Of a stretch of 64,000 nt of DNA, positions 34,190 to 46,176 are shown in pieces. The position numbers and the translations under genes are program-made. The stretch is from Siphonodentalium dalli (lineage: Eukaryota > Mollusca > Scaphopoda > Gadilida > Siphonodentaliidae): assembly GCA_032622095.1 (NCBI GenBank), contig CP136064.1, forward strand, positions 109,790,004-109,854,003, written 5' to 3'. A model generated the notes under the pieces. The model was given only the letters and a program-made list of their open reading frames with translations. It did no database searches and had not been told where the DNA came from. Positions within the stretch are counted from its first letter, which is position 1. Each line of letters begins with the position of its first letter.

Positions 34190-34620
34190 CAGACTTTACA
34201 CCCAGATCCAGTGGCGGGATCTTTCATCAGTTTTAATTGACTTTACCCTACAAATCAATACTTGATGCTATAAAACATCGGAAAGAGTGACATTTTACTG
34301 TCATAATGATGCATTATGATCTAACTTTCATGTTAAATTGCACAATAATTATGCTGTGTAATTATGAGTAACTTCAGTTTGTATACATTCAATACACACT
34401 GTATATGACCATCAGTTCGCTAGGTCAAATGAGTTCGTATTCTTGTAAACATTGTAATAAAACAATATTTTTCACATTACATTACTATTTTCAGTTGTCA
34501 ACTCTTGTGGAGTTTAGAACAAATGTAATATGTTCTATGGAATAAACCGGTTTACTGTCACAATTGTTACATTTAATTAGTAAATGGGTATTTTAGGTCA
34601 GCGGGTCAACCACGCTAAAC
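34190..34620. mobile_element. Diverged relative of the 17.1-18.5 kb TIR element
   Basis: Shares ATGCTATAAA(A)CATCGGAAAGAGTGAC, ATCTAACTTTMATGTTAAATT, GTTCGCTAGGTCAA and the end block AGCGGGTCA(A)CC...GCTAAAC with the element at 17093-18462, but lacks its middle. It lies in the intergenic region upstream of the APPBP2 3' end. Confidence 0.65.
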
Positions 34621-35179
34621 CCCAATACAGAAAGATATCTACACGGGACTTTGACTTAATACAGCATTATCCCAACAAATTTCACTAACTCGCTAGTTTA
34701 CATTGAAGGAAACTTTGACTATGGAATCGAGTGAGTGTTGTACTTATTATGCACCAAAGTTATCATTGTTAGTGATGTACCAAGAGAGAATAAAGCTATT
34801 TTCACTAATGTGTCTATTGTTAAAAAATAGCAATGACAACGTAACACAACTCCACAGTGACATGCCGATATCTGGGTTTTTATACCAGGTTGAAATATCC
34901 ATCAATTGAGAGTGAAAATGACTATGATTTTCTTGGCATTAAATGCTAAAAGGAAAGAACACAGAAAGTAGGTAGCTTTTCTTCTCACTCTGTAGTACAT
35001 GTATCTTCAGAAAGGAACACCGAGAAGAAAGTTATTCATTTCAGAACAGAGATATAGAATGAACGGGTATAGTAAAATATCTTTGTTTCCCCACCCTCTC
35101 TGTGGTTCGAGCATTAGTTGTTAGGTATAAAGTAAATCATTATAGAAGCACATGTTATTTTTTGAGATAGTGCAATTTT

Positions 35180-35278
35180 TTTTGAGATTGGGTGGGATTT
35201 GAACCCCGGCGCATGATGGCGAGCGCGCCTTGCGACTCAAAGTCCGACGTCAATACCACACGGCCACCGAAGCGACCC
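35180..35278 (-). repeat. tRNA-derived SINE-like sequence
   Basis: The minus strand has GGTGGCCGTGTGGTATTGAC (A-box-like), GGACTTTGAGTC (like a Gln anticodon stem-loop) and GGGGTTCAAATCCC (B box). There is no clean acceptor stem, the middle is overlong, and an A-rich run follows (35172-35180). So it is a SINE head or tRNA pseudogene rather than a working tRNA. A related truncated piece lies near 36490-36515. Confidence 0.5.
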
Positions 35279-35474
35279 CAAAAAAGGAAGCTCAAATGGC
35301 CGATATATTCCGACGTCATACTTAGGACACTATTTTAAGGTCTCTATTGTGTGTATATATAGCAGATATGGCACAGTAGCAGGTTATATACAATGTACAG
35401 CGTTCGTACACCCTGTCTGGAATCATTTTCCAGTATATTCCAGTACTGATATTATGAATTTCCAGTATGGCGAA

Positions 35475-35525
35475 TTAGGGTTAGGGCTACTCTACTCGAT
35501 CCCAGGTTTAGGGTTAGGGTTACGT
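35475..35525. repeat. Short TTAGGG-type repeats
   Basis: Two short runs, TTAGGGTTAGGGC and TTTAGGGTTAGGGTTACG, about 30 bases apart. They resemble metazoan telomere repeats but are too short to indicate a telomere. Confidence 0.6.
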
Positions 35526-36384
35526 ACTGTCACAGACTTAGCCAGAGAGGTGACAGGAGTCTCTACGGCCCCCAACTTCAGTATTACGACTCCTTACGGG
35601 CACCAAAATTTACCAAGATTTGAACCAATGAACTCACCCAAACATCCTTTTTAATGATAATTCATGTGTTGGCTTCATTATGTCAGTGATATTTAAGTCA
35701 CTGTCTATAAGCAGCACCTCAAAACCATGCAAATATACCAGTTTATTACATTTTCACTACATGTCAAAATTGTTAAGCGTAATTTTTGTCCTGTATGCTT
35801 GTGAAGGTCTATGTCGCATAAATTACGGCCATCAATTTTCAATTTCTGGCTAAGTCACTGTGTACCGTTTTAGTACATGTATAACTCAATAAACGAAAGA
35901 TTTCAACTCAAGAACCTTATTTGTCCCATATTTCCAATGTCAAATGTCTTTGAACATACAAGACACTTCGCACGATGTCGAACTCCATCGACGGCAGCCA
36001 ACCATCCACTAAACTCGGTAATCTCAAGCCAATTCTCGCGAAAAACACACCTCCCGCGCATGTTTTTAATGTGTTAAATGTGTAATGTACAAATTTATAA
36101 TTCATCTAGAATTCGCGCTGAACTACACTTCTATTCTAAATTTATAAACCGGTGTTGTAGACATAAGACACGAGAAAATAAATGGTCAAACAGGAAGCAC
36201 CGCATTGTGTTTTACCGGTTGTTACAAAAAATAACAACCGGTGCCAGTGACCGGTGCTACCTATGGCTGATTCCAGTATATTCAAGTACTCCGACATCGC
36301 GGGGTGATTTTTCCATAAACTTTCCAGTATTATTTTCCTATTTCCAGTATCTTCAAGTTTCCAGTACATGCGTGCGAACCCTGA

Positions 36385-36583
36385 ATGTATATGTCTCCGA
36401 AACATGCCAAGCATTGCTCTTTGAACATGTCTGGGACTATACAACACACAAGGTACCTATTTTTAGAAGCCAATTGAGACTGTGCTATTTTTGTTTAGAT
36501 TGGGTGAGATTCGATTTTGTGTTGTCTAGTCCCAGACATGTTCAAAGAACAATGCTCGGAATGTTTCGGAGACCTATATATAA
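36385..36583. mobile_element. Palindromic MITE with SINE-like centre
   Basis: ATGTCTCCGAAACATGCCAA and AACATGTCTGGGACTA at the left are matched by inverted copies TAGTCCCAGACATGTT and GTTTCGGAGAC at the right (arms about 65 bases). The centre, TTTAGATTGGGTGAGATTCG, resembles the end of the SINE-like sequence at 35.2 kb. Confidence 0.75.
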
Positions 36584-36614
36584 CATGCTACTGTGCCATA
36601 TCAGCTATATATAA

Positions 36615-37950
36615 ATCATTATAACTTCCTAACATGTATGAAAGGTCATTGAATTAAATTCAAAGAAACTACTAGTTGTTACTATTATTATGCTAACTTT
36701 AAATCTACCATTTGTTTGATTTTGTCACCTTCCTAAGATAAAAAATGGCTGATAATTTAATAGAAACTTCACATGCTCTCAGAAATTTATCACCTCATAA
36801 AGAACCATGGGTCCCTGTAATCATATCAGAACAGGACAATACCATTTATAGATAATTTGAATGAGCACTCTGATCTCAAATGCATACAATTATTTAAGTT
36901 TGATAACGAAACATAATTGTATGTACACATCCATTTTGTTTATAAATACAAGACCAGAATTAAATTTTAAAGATCCAACTTTTGAATTATATAACTTAGA
37001 CTTCAACATTATAGGTTGATTTAAACACCTGGATGACGTCGGTTGTAGGTTATAATTTAGAAATAAAAGTGACCAAACTTCCTAAAGAATATACTAATAG
37101 TATAGTATAATAATAATATATATGCGATATTATCCACAAAACACACTTTGTGTGAGAGAAAATGTTCGATTATGTTACATTTTCTCGAAAAGCACGTTGT
37201 TTATCATCAGTCACGAAGTTACCCATAAATTTCTGGAAATCGTCGGCTATTGTCGTGAATCTTCAGCGTAAATAACAATCACGTGTTCGCACAACAACAC
37301 TAGGTTTAAACCTCTGCCAAGCTGGTTCGGGGGCAAACTGAATATGAATATGATTGTCGGAATTTGGCTTGTTCCAAGTGTTTGTTTATACCCAACTTTC
37401 TGTAACAGAATTTGGCTTTTACATAACACAGCATACAAACTTGACAATAACATGCTTTATCAATATTTATCATTGGTGTAAGAACAAGGTCTGTGTTACA
37501 TTTTAATATTATTTGTTTATGGCAATTTTATCGATAATGACTATTTTAACAGCAATACCCACTGCGAGTGCCATCTGTATCTTTAAAGATTTTATTTGCT
37601 AAAAAAAATTGGTGAAGACTATGAGAAGAGCATAAAAGCTACATGAAACTTCCACCATAGCTAAGAAATAACATATTTTCCCATGCAATGTGATAATTCA
37701 GATATGTTAAATTGACTGAAATAGAAAAAAAACTTTCCTGAATGTGCAATAATTTGAGAAGGGAATTGAAGCTATAAATTCCAAAAGTTAAATGGGTGGA
37801 GACTACCTGTCAGCAGAGCATAAAAGCTACACAAAACTTTCACCATAGCTAAGAAAGGTAATTTCCCATGTGCTGTGAAATTCCGTATGTTAAATTGACT
37901 AAAGATAACATAATTGCAATAATTTTAGTGGGAAATTGATGGGAAACAAA
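36615..37950. other. No gene recognised; probably APPBP2 3' UTR and flank
   Basis: AT-rich. On the minus strand AATAAA occurs at 37957-37962 (28 bases past the APPBP2 stop) and at 37591-37596 (about 400 bases past it); the second is the more usual distance. Confidence 0.4.
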
Positions 37951-37989
37951 GAATTTTTTATTATGGCCAAGGAAAGGTGGCATCTGTTC

Positions 37990-38252
37990 TCATTCTGATG
38001 TGTCCATTTCCTCCGATGTACACGTGTCCGCACTGAAGTACTCCTCCACAATCTCTTCTATGGACAGCTCCAAACGAAAGTTCAACGGTTTCACATCCTC
38101 AAGATTAGTCCGATCACGAATTTGATTCCACCTCTGTAGAATGTTACCGTATTCGGCATTTTTCTCATGATTTCCAACACTGTGGTAGAGCCGTAGGAGT
38201 CCACGATAGTCATATTCTAATCCGCTATATCCTTCTCCAAATAACTTTTTAC
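37990..38252 (-). CDS. APPBP2, terminal exon
   Basis: The acceptor ...CTCATTTCAG ends at 38253. The exon completes the split Gly codon from the exon before and encodes KKLFGEGYSGLEYDYRGLLR, then a TPR-like helix pair and an acidic C-terminal tail (IEEIVEEYF, SEEMDTSE) to a TGA stop at 37990-37992. It matches the C terminus of human APPBP2 strongly around LFGEGYSGLEYDYRGL; the tail is diverged, as is usual in this family. Confidence 0.95.
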
Positions 38253-38399
38253 CTGAAATGAGATTAGCACAAGAAATCTGAAAAACTGAGAGAATTGAAT
38301 GATAGCAGATAATTACTGTTAAATTCTAGAGGTTCAATGTTTTAAATATTTATTAGTCAAGCTGACTAAAGGTTTCCAGACTTCCACTCCAGTTACATA

Positions 38400-39010
38400 A
38401 GAAAAGAAAGTGTCAATGACACTGTAGCTCAACTTGGACGGGGGGTAATCATGTGTTACAGTCAATGGAGCGATTAGGAATGCGGAAAATTAAAATGTCT
38501 AAGTAATACTAGATGTCAACTAGTGGTCACCTAAGAGAATATGAAGTATGGTGATGATTAGATGAGGGATGTGGTCTGTAGGGTGTGCCAAAGGATTTAG
38601 TCACACAAAGAGTATGATTCTAGAAGGCCACTGGCAGCCATGTTTTTCAAAATTGATAACTCCCATCTAGAGGTGATGCTAAACATGCATGTAAATTTTC
38701 AAAACAATTCTCCAATAAATGCTGGCTGCTAGATTTTCGAAAAAAAATTGATGGCTCCCATCCAGTGGTCCCCCAAAAGATCCATATGAAAGTTGGTGAC
38801 GATCGGATGAGGGAAGTGGTCTGTAGGATGAGCCAAATGATTTAGTCATGCAAAGAGTTAATAAAATCCAAGATGGTCACGTTTTAGGTGACCCTAAATA
38901 TCAATTCTCCAATAAATGAGGGCTGCAGGGTGTGCTGATGGATTCAAATTTGAAATCCAATATGGCTGCTGGAAGCCGTGTTTTAAAACAAATTTCAGAA
39001 AAAAACTAGA
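38400..39010. repeat. Family R3 tandem units
   Basis: About four diverged units with ATATGAAGTNTGGTGACGAT, GTGGTCTGTAGGGTGTGCC, AATCCAAGATGG and TCCCATCTAGAGGTGA. It lies within the last APPBP2 intron. Confidence 0.65.
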
Positions 39011-39690
39011 GATGGGCCTGTCCCAGATGGGACTGAGGTATACCCCCCGTATTCAACATGTTATTTGAATGTAGTAGCCATTAATGTATATTGGGCACTG
39101 AAATTATGTGAACAGGTAACCCTAAATCCCCTAAGCCCTCACACTAATCTTGAACCTCTTAATCCTAATCCTAAAACCTATTGACTGAAAAATGTAGGAA
39201 TAAAAGCTCGGACAAAATTATGCATTTTGAGAACATTTTCTAGGTCAAACGAGAGGCCGATCACGATCGGCAGATGTTTAACCCATACCTTGGCGATAGT
39301 GATTAGCTATTTTCAGCTTGGACGCTAAAATCCTATCTAAAAGGGCCATAATTCTGTTAATTAATTCTATCTGTATTTTGCGCTGAGAAACTCACATTCA
39401 AAATTTGGTTTCAATCAGATAAATTTTTTTGAGTTATTGCGGCATGCGTGAATTCTAAGTCGAAGAAGGGCCATAACTCCGTAAAAAAAATACTGATCGA
39501 ACCCACAATCGAACTCGAACTTGGGCTGAGAAACACATATACAAAATTTGGTTCAGATCGAATAAAAAATGTTTGCGTTATCGCACCATGCATAAATTGT
39601 CCATGGACAGACAGACGGACAAATGACTAGTGGTCAATCCAGACGTCGAAGCTATGTGTACCATACTATGGTATGGGTACACATAAAAAT
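39010..39690. repeat. Repeat ending in GACAGACGGACAA and a terminal hairpin
   Basis: Starts GGGCCTGTCCCAGATGGGAC and ends ACAGACAGACGGACAAATGACTAG, then TGTGTACCATAC-TATGGTATGGGTACACAT, a stem of about 12 bases. A second element with the same end lies at about 40640-41047. The hairpin plus simple-repeat end resembles non-autonomous Helitron-like or SINE-like families; the class is not proven. Confidence 0.55.
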
Positions 39691-40439
39691 CAAAATAAAT
39701 GAATCAATCAATAGGGGCAAAGAGTGTGTCAAAATAATCCAACATAAAATGAGATATATCAGAAAACAAGTATTTCTGTTAAAATATCATGAATGTTGAA
39801 GAGTTAATTTTTAACAACAAAAATCCATGTAAGTGAAGGAGGAGAAACCTGGAGATATAATATAATGAATAAATTGTCAATATAATATAGCCAGTACAAT
39901 TGATGACCAGGGCTAATAATTCTAACTCTATACAATTAGTGGACTGTACCAGGTATGTATGTCACTTGAATATTTCTTTGATAGGTTATCACTGGAGAGA
40001 TACAAGTGTATAGACAGCAGACACCAGATACCTATGTGCAGTAGTGAGGTGTGAGATCAGATTATAGGAATGTGAGACTTTATAAAAATAAACAAACAAT
40101 GCACACAGCCCAGATGCTGACACTGAGGTTAGCTTCTGTGAGTACAGCTGCATTATTGGCTTGTTGATAAACATTTATCCCCAGTGTTATTTGTCTGTCT
40201 CCAACTAGCACTGGCCAAGAGGGAATGTTATCATTATATTTCTAATAGAGTTGTCCACCACTCCACCATATGGCTATTAAAATAGCTTTGGGATTACAGG
40301 TATATGTAAAACAAATGTAGTCTCAACTTTGCATATTGGATATTCACATGATAATTTATAGATAGCATTATATTAAATGCAACTATTACAATAAAATTTG
40401 CATACAGGACATCACACCTAATTAATGTTTAAAACTATC

Positions 40440-41050
40440 AAATAGTGTTCATTAATAACCCTGGTTCAAGAGTATAAGGGTTAATTAACCAAAACCAAAA
40501 TCCATACAGATGAAGAGAGTGCTAAGGAAAACCTAGGTACCATAAGAAATATGAGGTAAATCAGAAGAAACATATTTTACTTATTGCTTTGGATGGCAGT
40601 CTGTGAAAGGGTTAATTATTTCTAAACTTATCAACCAATCGATACCAAAAACTATACAGGTGAGGGGTGTGTCATCATAAACCTACATTTAAAATATGAA
40701 CAGAATCGGACAAAAAACACTTTGGTTATTGCATCGGATAGCACATGCCCATGTGTGGATGCAAAGTGTTAATAATTTCTAAACCGATCAATCGATCTAT
40801 ACCAAAAACTATACAGGTGAGGGGTGTGTCATTGTAAACATGCACATTAAATTTGAACATGATCCGATAAAAGATACTCCAGTAATCGAATCGGATAGCA
40901 AGTGTCTACGGACAGACGGACGGACGGACGGATGTACAGACAGACGGACGGACGGACGGATGTACAGACAGACGGACGGACGAACGACGGATGGTTGATC
41001 CGGACGTCGGCATTATGTGTACCATACATGGTATGGGTACACATAAAAAG
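40440..41050. repeat. Tandem units with (GACG)n end and terminal hairpin
   Basis: Units of about 130-150 bases with CCAAAAACTATACAGGTGAG and GGGGTGTGTCATNNTAAAC, then two copies of ACAGACGGACGGACGGACGG-type sequence (about 40911-40985), then the hairpin TGTGTACCATACATGGTATGGGTACACAT split as two pairing arms. Confidence 0.65.
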
Positions 41051-41600
41051 GGGTATATCTACAAAAAAAAAAGTCAGAGACTTCATAATTGGAGGTGCAC
41101 AGATTCTCATGGTGCCAAGTTTAGATAAACATTTTCCTAGTCGAAAACGGGGGATAACTCCACAAAACACTTTGAGGGACCTCATAATCACAAGTGCAGA
41201 GGTTCCGATGGTAATAAATATCTCTGCCAATTTACCAAAAATTGTAGGAAATATAAACATGGCACATATATATAGCAGGTGCACAGGTTCCCATGGTACT
41301 AATTATCTTTGCCAAGTTTCAAAACAATTGACCAGAAAATGTAGAAATAAAAGCTCGGACAAAATTATTAATTTTGAGAAGATTTTGTAAGTTGAAAAAG
41401 GGGGCTAACTCCACCCAAAAAAATTGGACAGACCTCATAATCGCAGGTGCACAGGTTCCCAATGTACTAAATATCTGTGCCATATTTCAAAAATATTGAC
41501 CAGAAAATGTAGGAATAGAAGCTCAGACAAATTTGTGTCCACGGGACGGTACAGCTGATTCCAGTATACACCCCCACAACTCGTTGCGGGGGGTATAATT
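41050..41600. repeat. Tandem units, about 150-190 bases
   Basis: Three diverged units with ACCTCATAATCGCAGGTGCA, AGGTTCCCATGGTACTAAATA and TGACCAGAAAATGTAGGAAT. It ends in GGGACGGTACAGCTGATTCC and ATACACCCCC...GGGGGGTAT, a small hairpin. Confidence 0.6.
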
Positions 41601-41844
41601 AATGGCTACCCATCTAAAAGTTACTCCGAATATGTATATGGAGTTTGAGAGATGTGACCAGTAGGGTGTGCTAACGGAAATTGTTGATGGATCATGGATG
41701 ATGGACACCAACCCATAGCAATAGCTCAAACTTCACTCCATCAAAATGAGCTAATTAATTCAAGTCTCAAGGGGTATTTACCTAGGAAATATATGTAAGT
41801 CTGAAAGGGTTAAAAGGGGAGACTCCCAATGGAATTGTGCATTG

Positions 41845-41985
41845 TGCACATGAGTTTCTATTTTATACGGAATTTATCAACCGAGTTCACTAAATTCAAT
41901 TTGAGCCGAGGTTTACCGAGGCTCAAATAGAATTTAGTGGACGAGGTTGATAAATTACGTATAAAATAGAACGAGTTTGAGATAC
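41845..41985. repeat. Long perfect-type palindrome
   Basis: CGTTCTATTTTATACG-type arms: TTCTATTTTATACGGAATTTATCAACC at the left pairs with GGTTGATAAATTACGTATAAAATAGAA at the right, followed inward by ACTAAATTC...GAATTTAGT and GAGCC...GGCTC with a loop near GAGGTTTACCGAG (arms given in short pieces only). Total about 140 bases. Likely a MITE. Confidence 0.8.
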
Positions 41986-42726
41986 CTTTTATCACATTAT
42001 CAAATAAACGCGAAGCAACACGAAGTATTCATCGAAAACAACAATCATAAACTTCAGCAATCGCAAGTCATTTAAAGAATGGCGTGACGTCATCGCATGC
42101 TCCAATATTCCACGTGTGTCTTACCAATAATTATGAAGCTGGTTTTGTGGGTTAATTATGTGATAAAATCAAATGTGTGTTATTATTTTTTTCCAAAAAG
42201 TAAATGTTGCGATTGATGCTAAACATTCAATTAATTAACTATGGCCTTTAATATTTAGAAATAGAACAAATACATGAATAAAAACATTCTACATTTAAAA
42301 TGATGTGTATTATAAAGTAAATCACAATGAAAAGTAAAATGGATTTCATAAAAACTGCATGGAATCCTATTAAATACATATTTAGTTCATTCGTATACTC
42401 GCAGGTGAGTTGTTACCTGATTTTCATCAATTCATTTGTAGCTAATAATTTCAACAAACAACTTTAGGACAGATTAAGGCTAACTATCCATTCAATTTCA
42501 ATTCAATTAGTTTAATCTCTTGATTGGGAAAGTGACAGATATCGTTAAACATTGGCATCTGCATTCTTCATGCTATGTCTTATTGTCATCCAAAAACCCA
42601 CTTCTGAGTTATCCATAAGACCCTACACCCAATTGTGAAAGTGGAATACAATGGTAAAACAAAACTATGAGAGTGATAGTTCCAAGAAATTAGAATTTAT
42701 AACACTGTACAAGATAACATATTCAC

Positions 42727-42892
42727 CTATAGCTATTGATCGAAGATATAGTTTTTCTGCCTCATCAAATTTCTCCATGTCATAGTTATACAGTGAAGCA
42801 AGGTGTCCGACAGACAAGGCAACTTCATAATCCTCCAATCCAAGCAGTCTCTCCTTGATTTCAATGGCTTTCAGATGCATTTCTTCTGCTTC
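42727..42892 (-). CDS. APPBP2, penultimate exon
   Basis: The acceptor ...TTGTTTTAG ends at 42893 and the donor GTGAAT starts at 42726. The 166 bases run from phase 0 to one base into a Gly codon. The product EAEEMHLKAIEIKERLLG, followed by YEVALSVGHLASLYNYDM and KLYLRSIAIG, is a TPR pair nearly identical to human APPBP2. The donor GTGAAT is a weaker consensus than the others in this gene. Confidence 0.96.
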
Positions 42893-43479
42893 CTAAAACA
42901 ATTAAGACATATTATGGACTTGTTTGGGTGTGTGAAACTAACTAAGTTAGTATTCAGGCGCTATGCCAACCAACGAATGTAACTTTCTACTAACATGTTT
43001 CCTTTTTATAGGAACTACCGGCAGTCCGTCGTGCATTTCTACTTTTATGTTGTTTGTATGTTTGGCTATTCATGGCTATTCATAACACTGAAATTAATCG
43101 CTATTTTCATTCTAATGAACTCACAAATATAACCATGACATTGCCGAGAACTGTGCTGGTATTGAATACATTGTGCTCATTAGTCATTACCGGTGGTTTA
43201 TGATCCACTTTATTAATGTAACAATTACATCAGCCAATGGCTGAAACAACAAGCGACAGCAGTTAACCAGCACCCAGCCAATATGCCATATTACGGAATA
43301 CTTCCACCAATGTTATTAATATTAGATACGATTAACCGATTATTGATGACCGATTAACGATTATCAAAATCAATAATCGTGGCACCCATAGATATCCTTA
43401 ATGATATCAACAACGTTCACATCACAGAGTAAATTGTGTGCAATATTTACTTACCAAGACCCAGTGATAACAAGAGGTG

Positions 43480-43700
43480 GGGTGTCGCCCACTGCATACC
43501 CCCATATGGCATACCGCCTAGGGTGGGCATACAAACAAAGAGAAATAACTCTAAAATGAAGAACACGAACAAAACCAATTAAAACTTCTTGAAAGTCATT
43601 ATGGTGAACATTCATACCAAATTTCATTGAGACATGCTAACCTGTGACTGAGATATTTGTATGGACGGACAACAACAATCAACATTCCAGATAAACACAA
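43480..43700. repeat. Family R1 unit
   Basis: Contains ATAACTCTAAAATGAAGAAC, CATACCAAATTTCATTGAGA and CAACATTCCAGATAAACACA, like the units at 3.5, 49.0-49.8 and 57.6 kb. It immediately precedes composite element C1. Confidence 0.6.
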
Positions 43701-46176
43701 TATTTTCCTAAATAAGTAAAATATATATCTCCTAGAAGTATCTTGCCCACTGAACTATATGGTATATTATCCCAAGTAGGAGGGGTTAACTCTCCGAGTT
43801 GAAAAAAACGTACGAAATTCTATGGTACATATCTTCTGTCATGTTCATGACCCGTGTAATCACGTGATTTCTGACACGTAGTGAAGTAATCGCCATAATT
43901 TTTATCCCCAGTAGGACATTCCTCGTGAGCGGGGTGGGTGCGAAACCCTGGGAGGGAGCTCAGCGTTCAGTGGGCAAGATACTTCTAGGAGATATATATT
44001 TGACTTATTTAGGAAAATATTGTATCTCCGTCAAAGGTATCTTGCCCACTGAACTATATGGTAAAGCATAGAATTTTCTAACAGGTGGAGGCCACGAGGA
44101 AACAAAAACACCGCTATGCATCTGAATCAAAGAACTGGATTGACCTGATAACCTACAATATATACATATATATGCACAGACATATAGATATATATGTATA
44201 TACATATATATATATATACACACATGCACAATAGGACCATAAGCCAATGTAATATTCCATCCTAAAACTAATACCTGTCAGCAAGCTCCAACGAACAAAA
44301 AGTGGCCACTTCAGAGTTTAAGACCCCTGCAAGTAAAGTAAATAGCTTCAGAAGACATGGAGATGGATACGACATTCTAAGGAAATGGAAATAGAAAAAT
44401 ACCCGTTGACAAGAAATCCCCAGCCGGGTATTATAAACCCAGAGATGGCTAAATACTAATACCGCACCTAACAGGCTAACCCAGGCAGCAAAAGCCGCAA
44501 GTAATAACGAAGACCCCCCTTAAAAACAATAGAACCAACCCCCGAACCAAATCTTGAGTGGGTTGGGCCGTGTCCCAGTACACGATGAGAGCCCGATGAA
44601 AAACCAGCTGCAAGCTCCCAAGAAAGGGCCAGACACCAACTACTTGGAGACATGCCATTGTCGATAAGGAGGAGGTATCATTGACCAATAGTCTGACCGG
44701 GAAGCGAATGGGTATTACACAGACATACGTTGCAAGGCTCAGGCCGTATGAAGAACATGGCTCAGAATTGGAGTTTCACAGCAGAAAACTTAGTTTGAAG
44801 CCTGGAGTTCGAGATATGACCGACTAAGATGCAATAAGCCATGTCATTTTTCCCTGATGACGTTCCCAAATGTGGAAATGCCCACCAACACAGTTAAACC
44901 CAACTGACCAATCACAGGCTACTGAATCCATGACAGAAAGGCAGCCAGGAACCGAAATTCCAATGTCGTTAAGGTGGAAATCCACAAAAACAAAAATTGG
45001 ACTAACGATGCATCAGGATTGTGGCACAAGCCCAAAACCAGCAGAAACCGACGGCAGGTATGTAATCAAAAGCAGACCAAGGGCCACCGCGCCCCAACTG
45101 TTCGAGCTCTGCTGACTGGTCCCCGACGAGTCGATGGCGCAAGATATCCCTTCTGGTAAGGATGGGGTGCCCTTTCAATGGGACCCTGTTCCGGAGACAA
45201 CCATCGCCCGAAGTGCGAATCAAGAGGGCGGATCATATGATCTGGCATCCGACACCCAATGCTAATGAATCTCGCACGAGGAGAAGCATCTGGCAAGAAT
45301 TTTCATCCGGCTTTATGAAGTGTGCCCAACACGATTCATATGCTGCCCCACAGGTGCAACATTATCCTGCATTGGCAATCGCTGAGGTCAGCAAAGGACC
45401 TGGCTTAGTATGTTAAATGAGCACTAGGCGAATCAAGCGCTATCAGGGAAAACAAAACCATTATGTACCGACAACCGAGCCCATAAGAAGAATGACGTAT
45501 TAGACGCAAAGGCCGATATCACAGAAGCCATTTCATTCTTCTTTTCCACGCTGCTAATACGCCGTGTTGCCCATTAAGCCCGAGTGGGGTGCTGAACTAG
45601 ACCTCATGTCAACAGTGTTCTGAAATTGAGCATATGTCGAACCATGGATAATGGACTCATCTATGTAAGACTGGACAACAAAAGTGAAATCCATGTTGAG
45701 TTAGCACTGAAAGCAACCTGAAGACAAAATATATGTCATTCGTATCTATTACGGAAACACAGCGAGGTCGGAGATAAAGCATGTATGCTTGTTTATCTCT
45801 GATTCTTGCGTCCCAAATCGAGATGTAAATATTTACCCTATCGAGCACCCGAACCAGTCCAGAACACGTCTTAAAAGTCAGGAAAATGAAAGGGCGAGAG
45901 TCATATACTAATCTAGTGATATGAATGACTATAGACATTCTCCAGCAAAGCCCGTGACCATGAAAGAGCTGGATGGAACATGGAAAGAAGCAACAACTTA
46001 TAAACTAAGAAGTTGAACACATCCCAACCCGAGAACAGTAAAATGGTTGAATACCTCTCAGGATGGTCGAACCCAGGTCGCCAAGTGTGCAGTCCGATGG
46101 CATAACCACCCAGCTCTGACGACGTTAGGCAGGGTACAAATTGACCGGCATCACAGGGCAAGTTGCTACCCAAATG

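Noticed and set aside
35183-35275. Possible functional tRNA gene on the minus strand
   Set aside because: B box is good, but the acceptor stem does not pair and the central region is too long; treated as SINE-like.
35475-35520. Interstitial telomere sequence
   Set aside because: Only two or three TTAGGG units in each run; too short to mean a fusion or telomere.
40902-41390. 162-residue open frame starting in Asp/Gly/Arg/Thr repeats
   Set aside because: Translation of the GACGGACGG microsatellite and the tandem units next to it.
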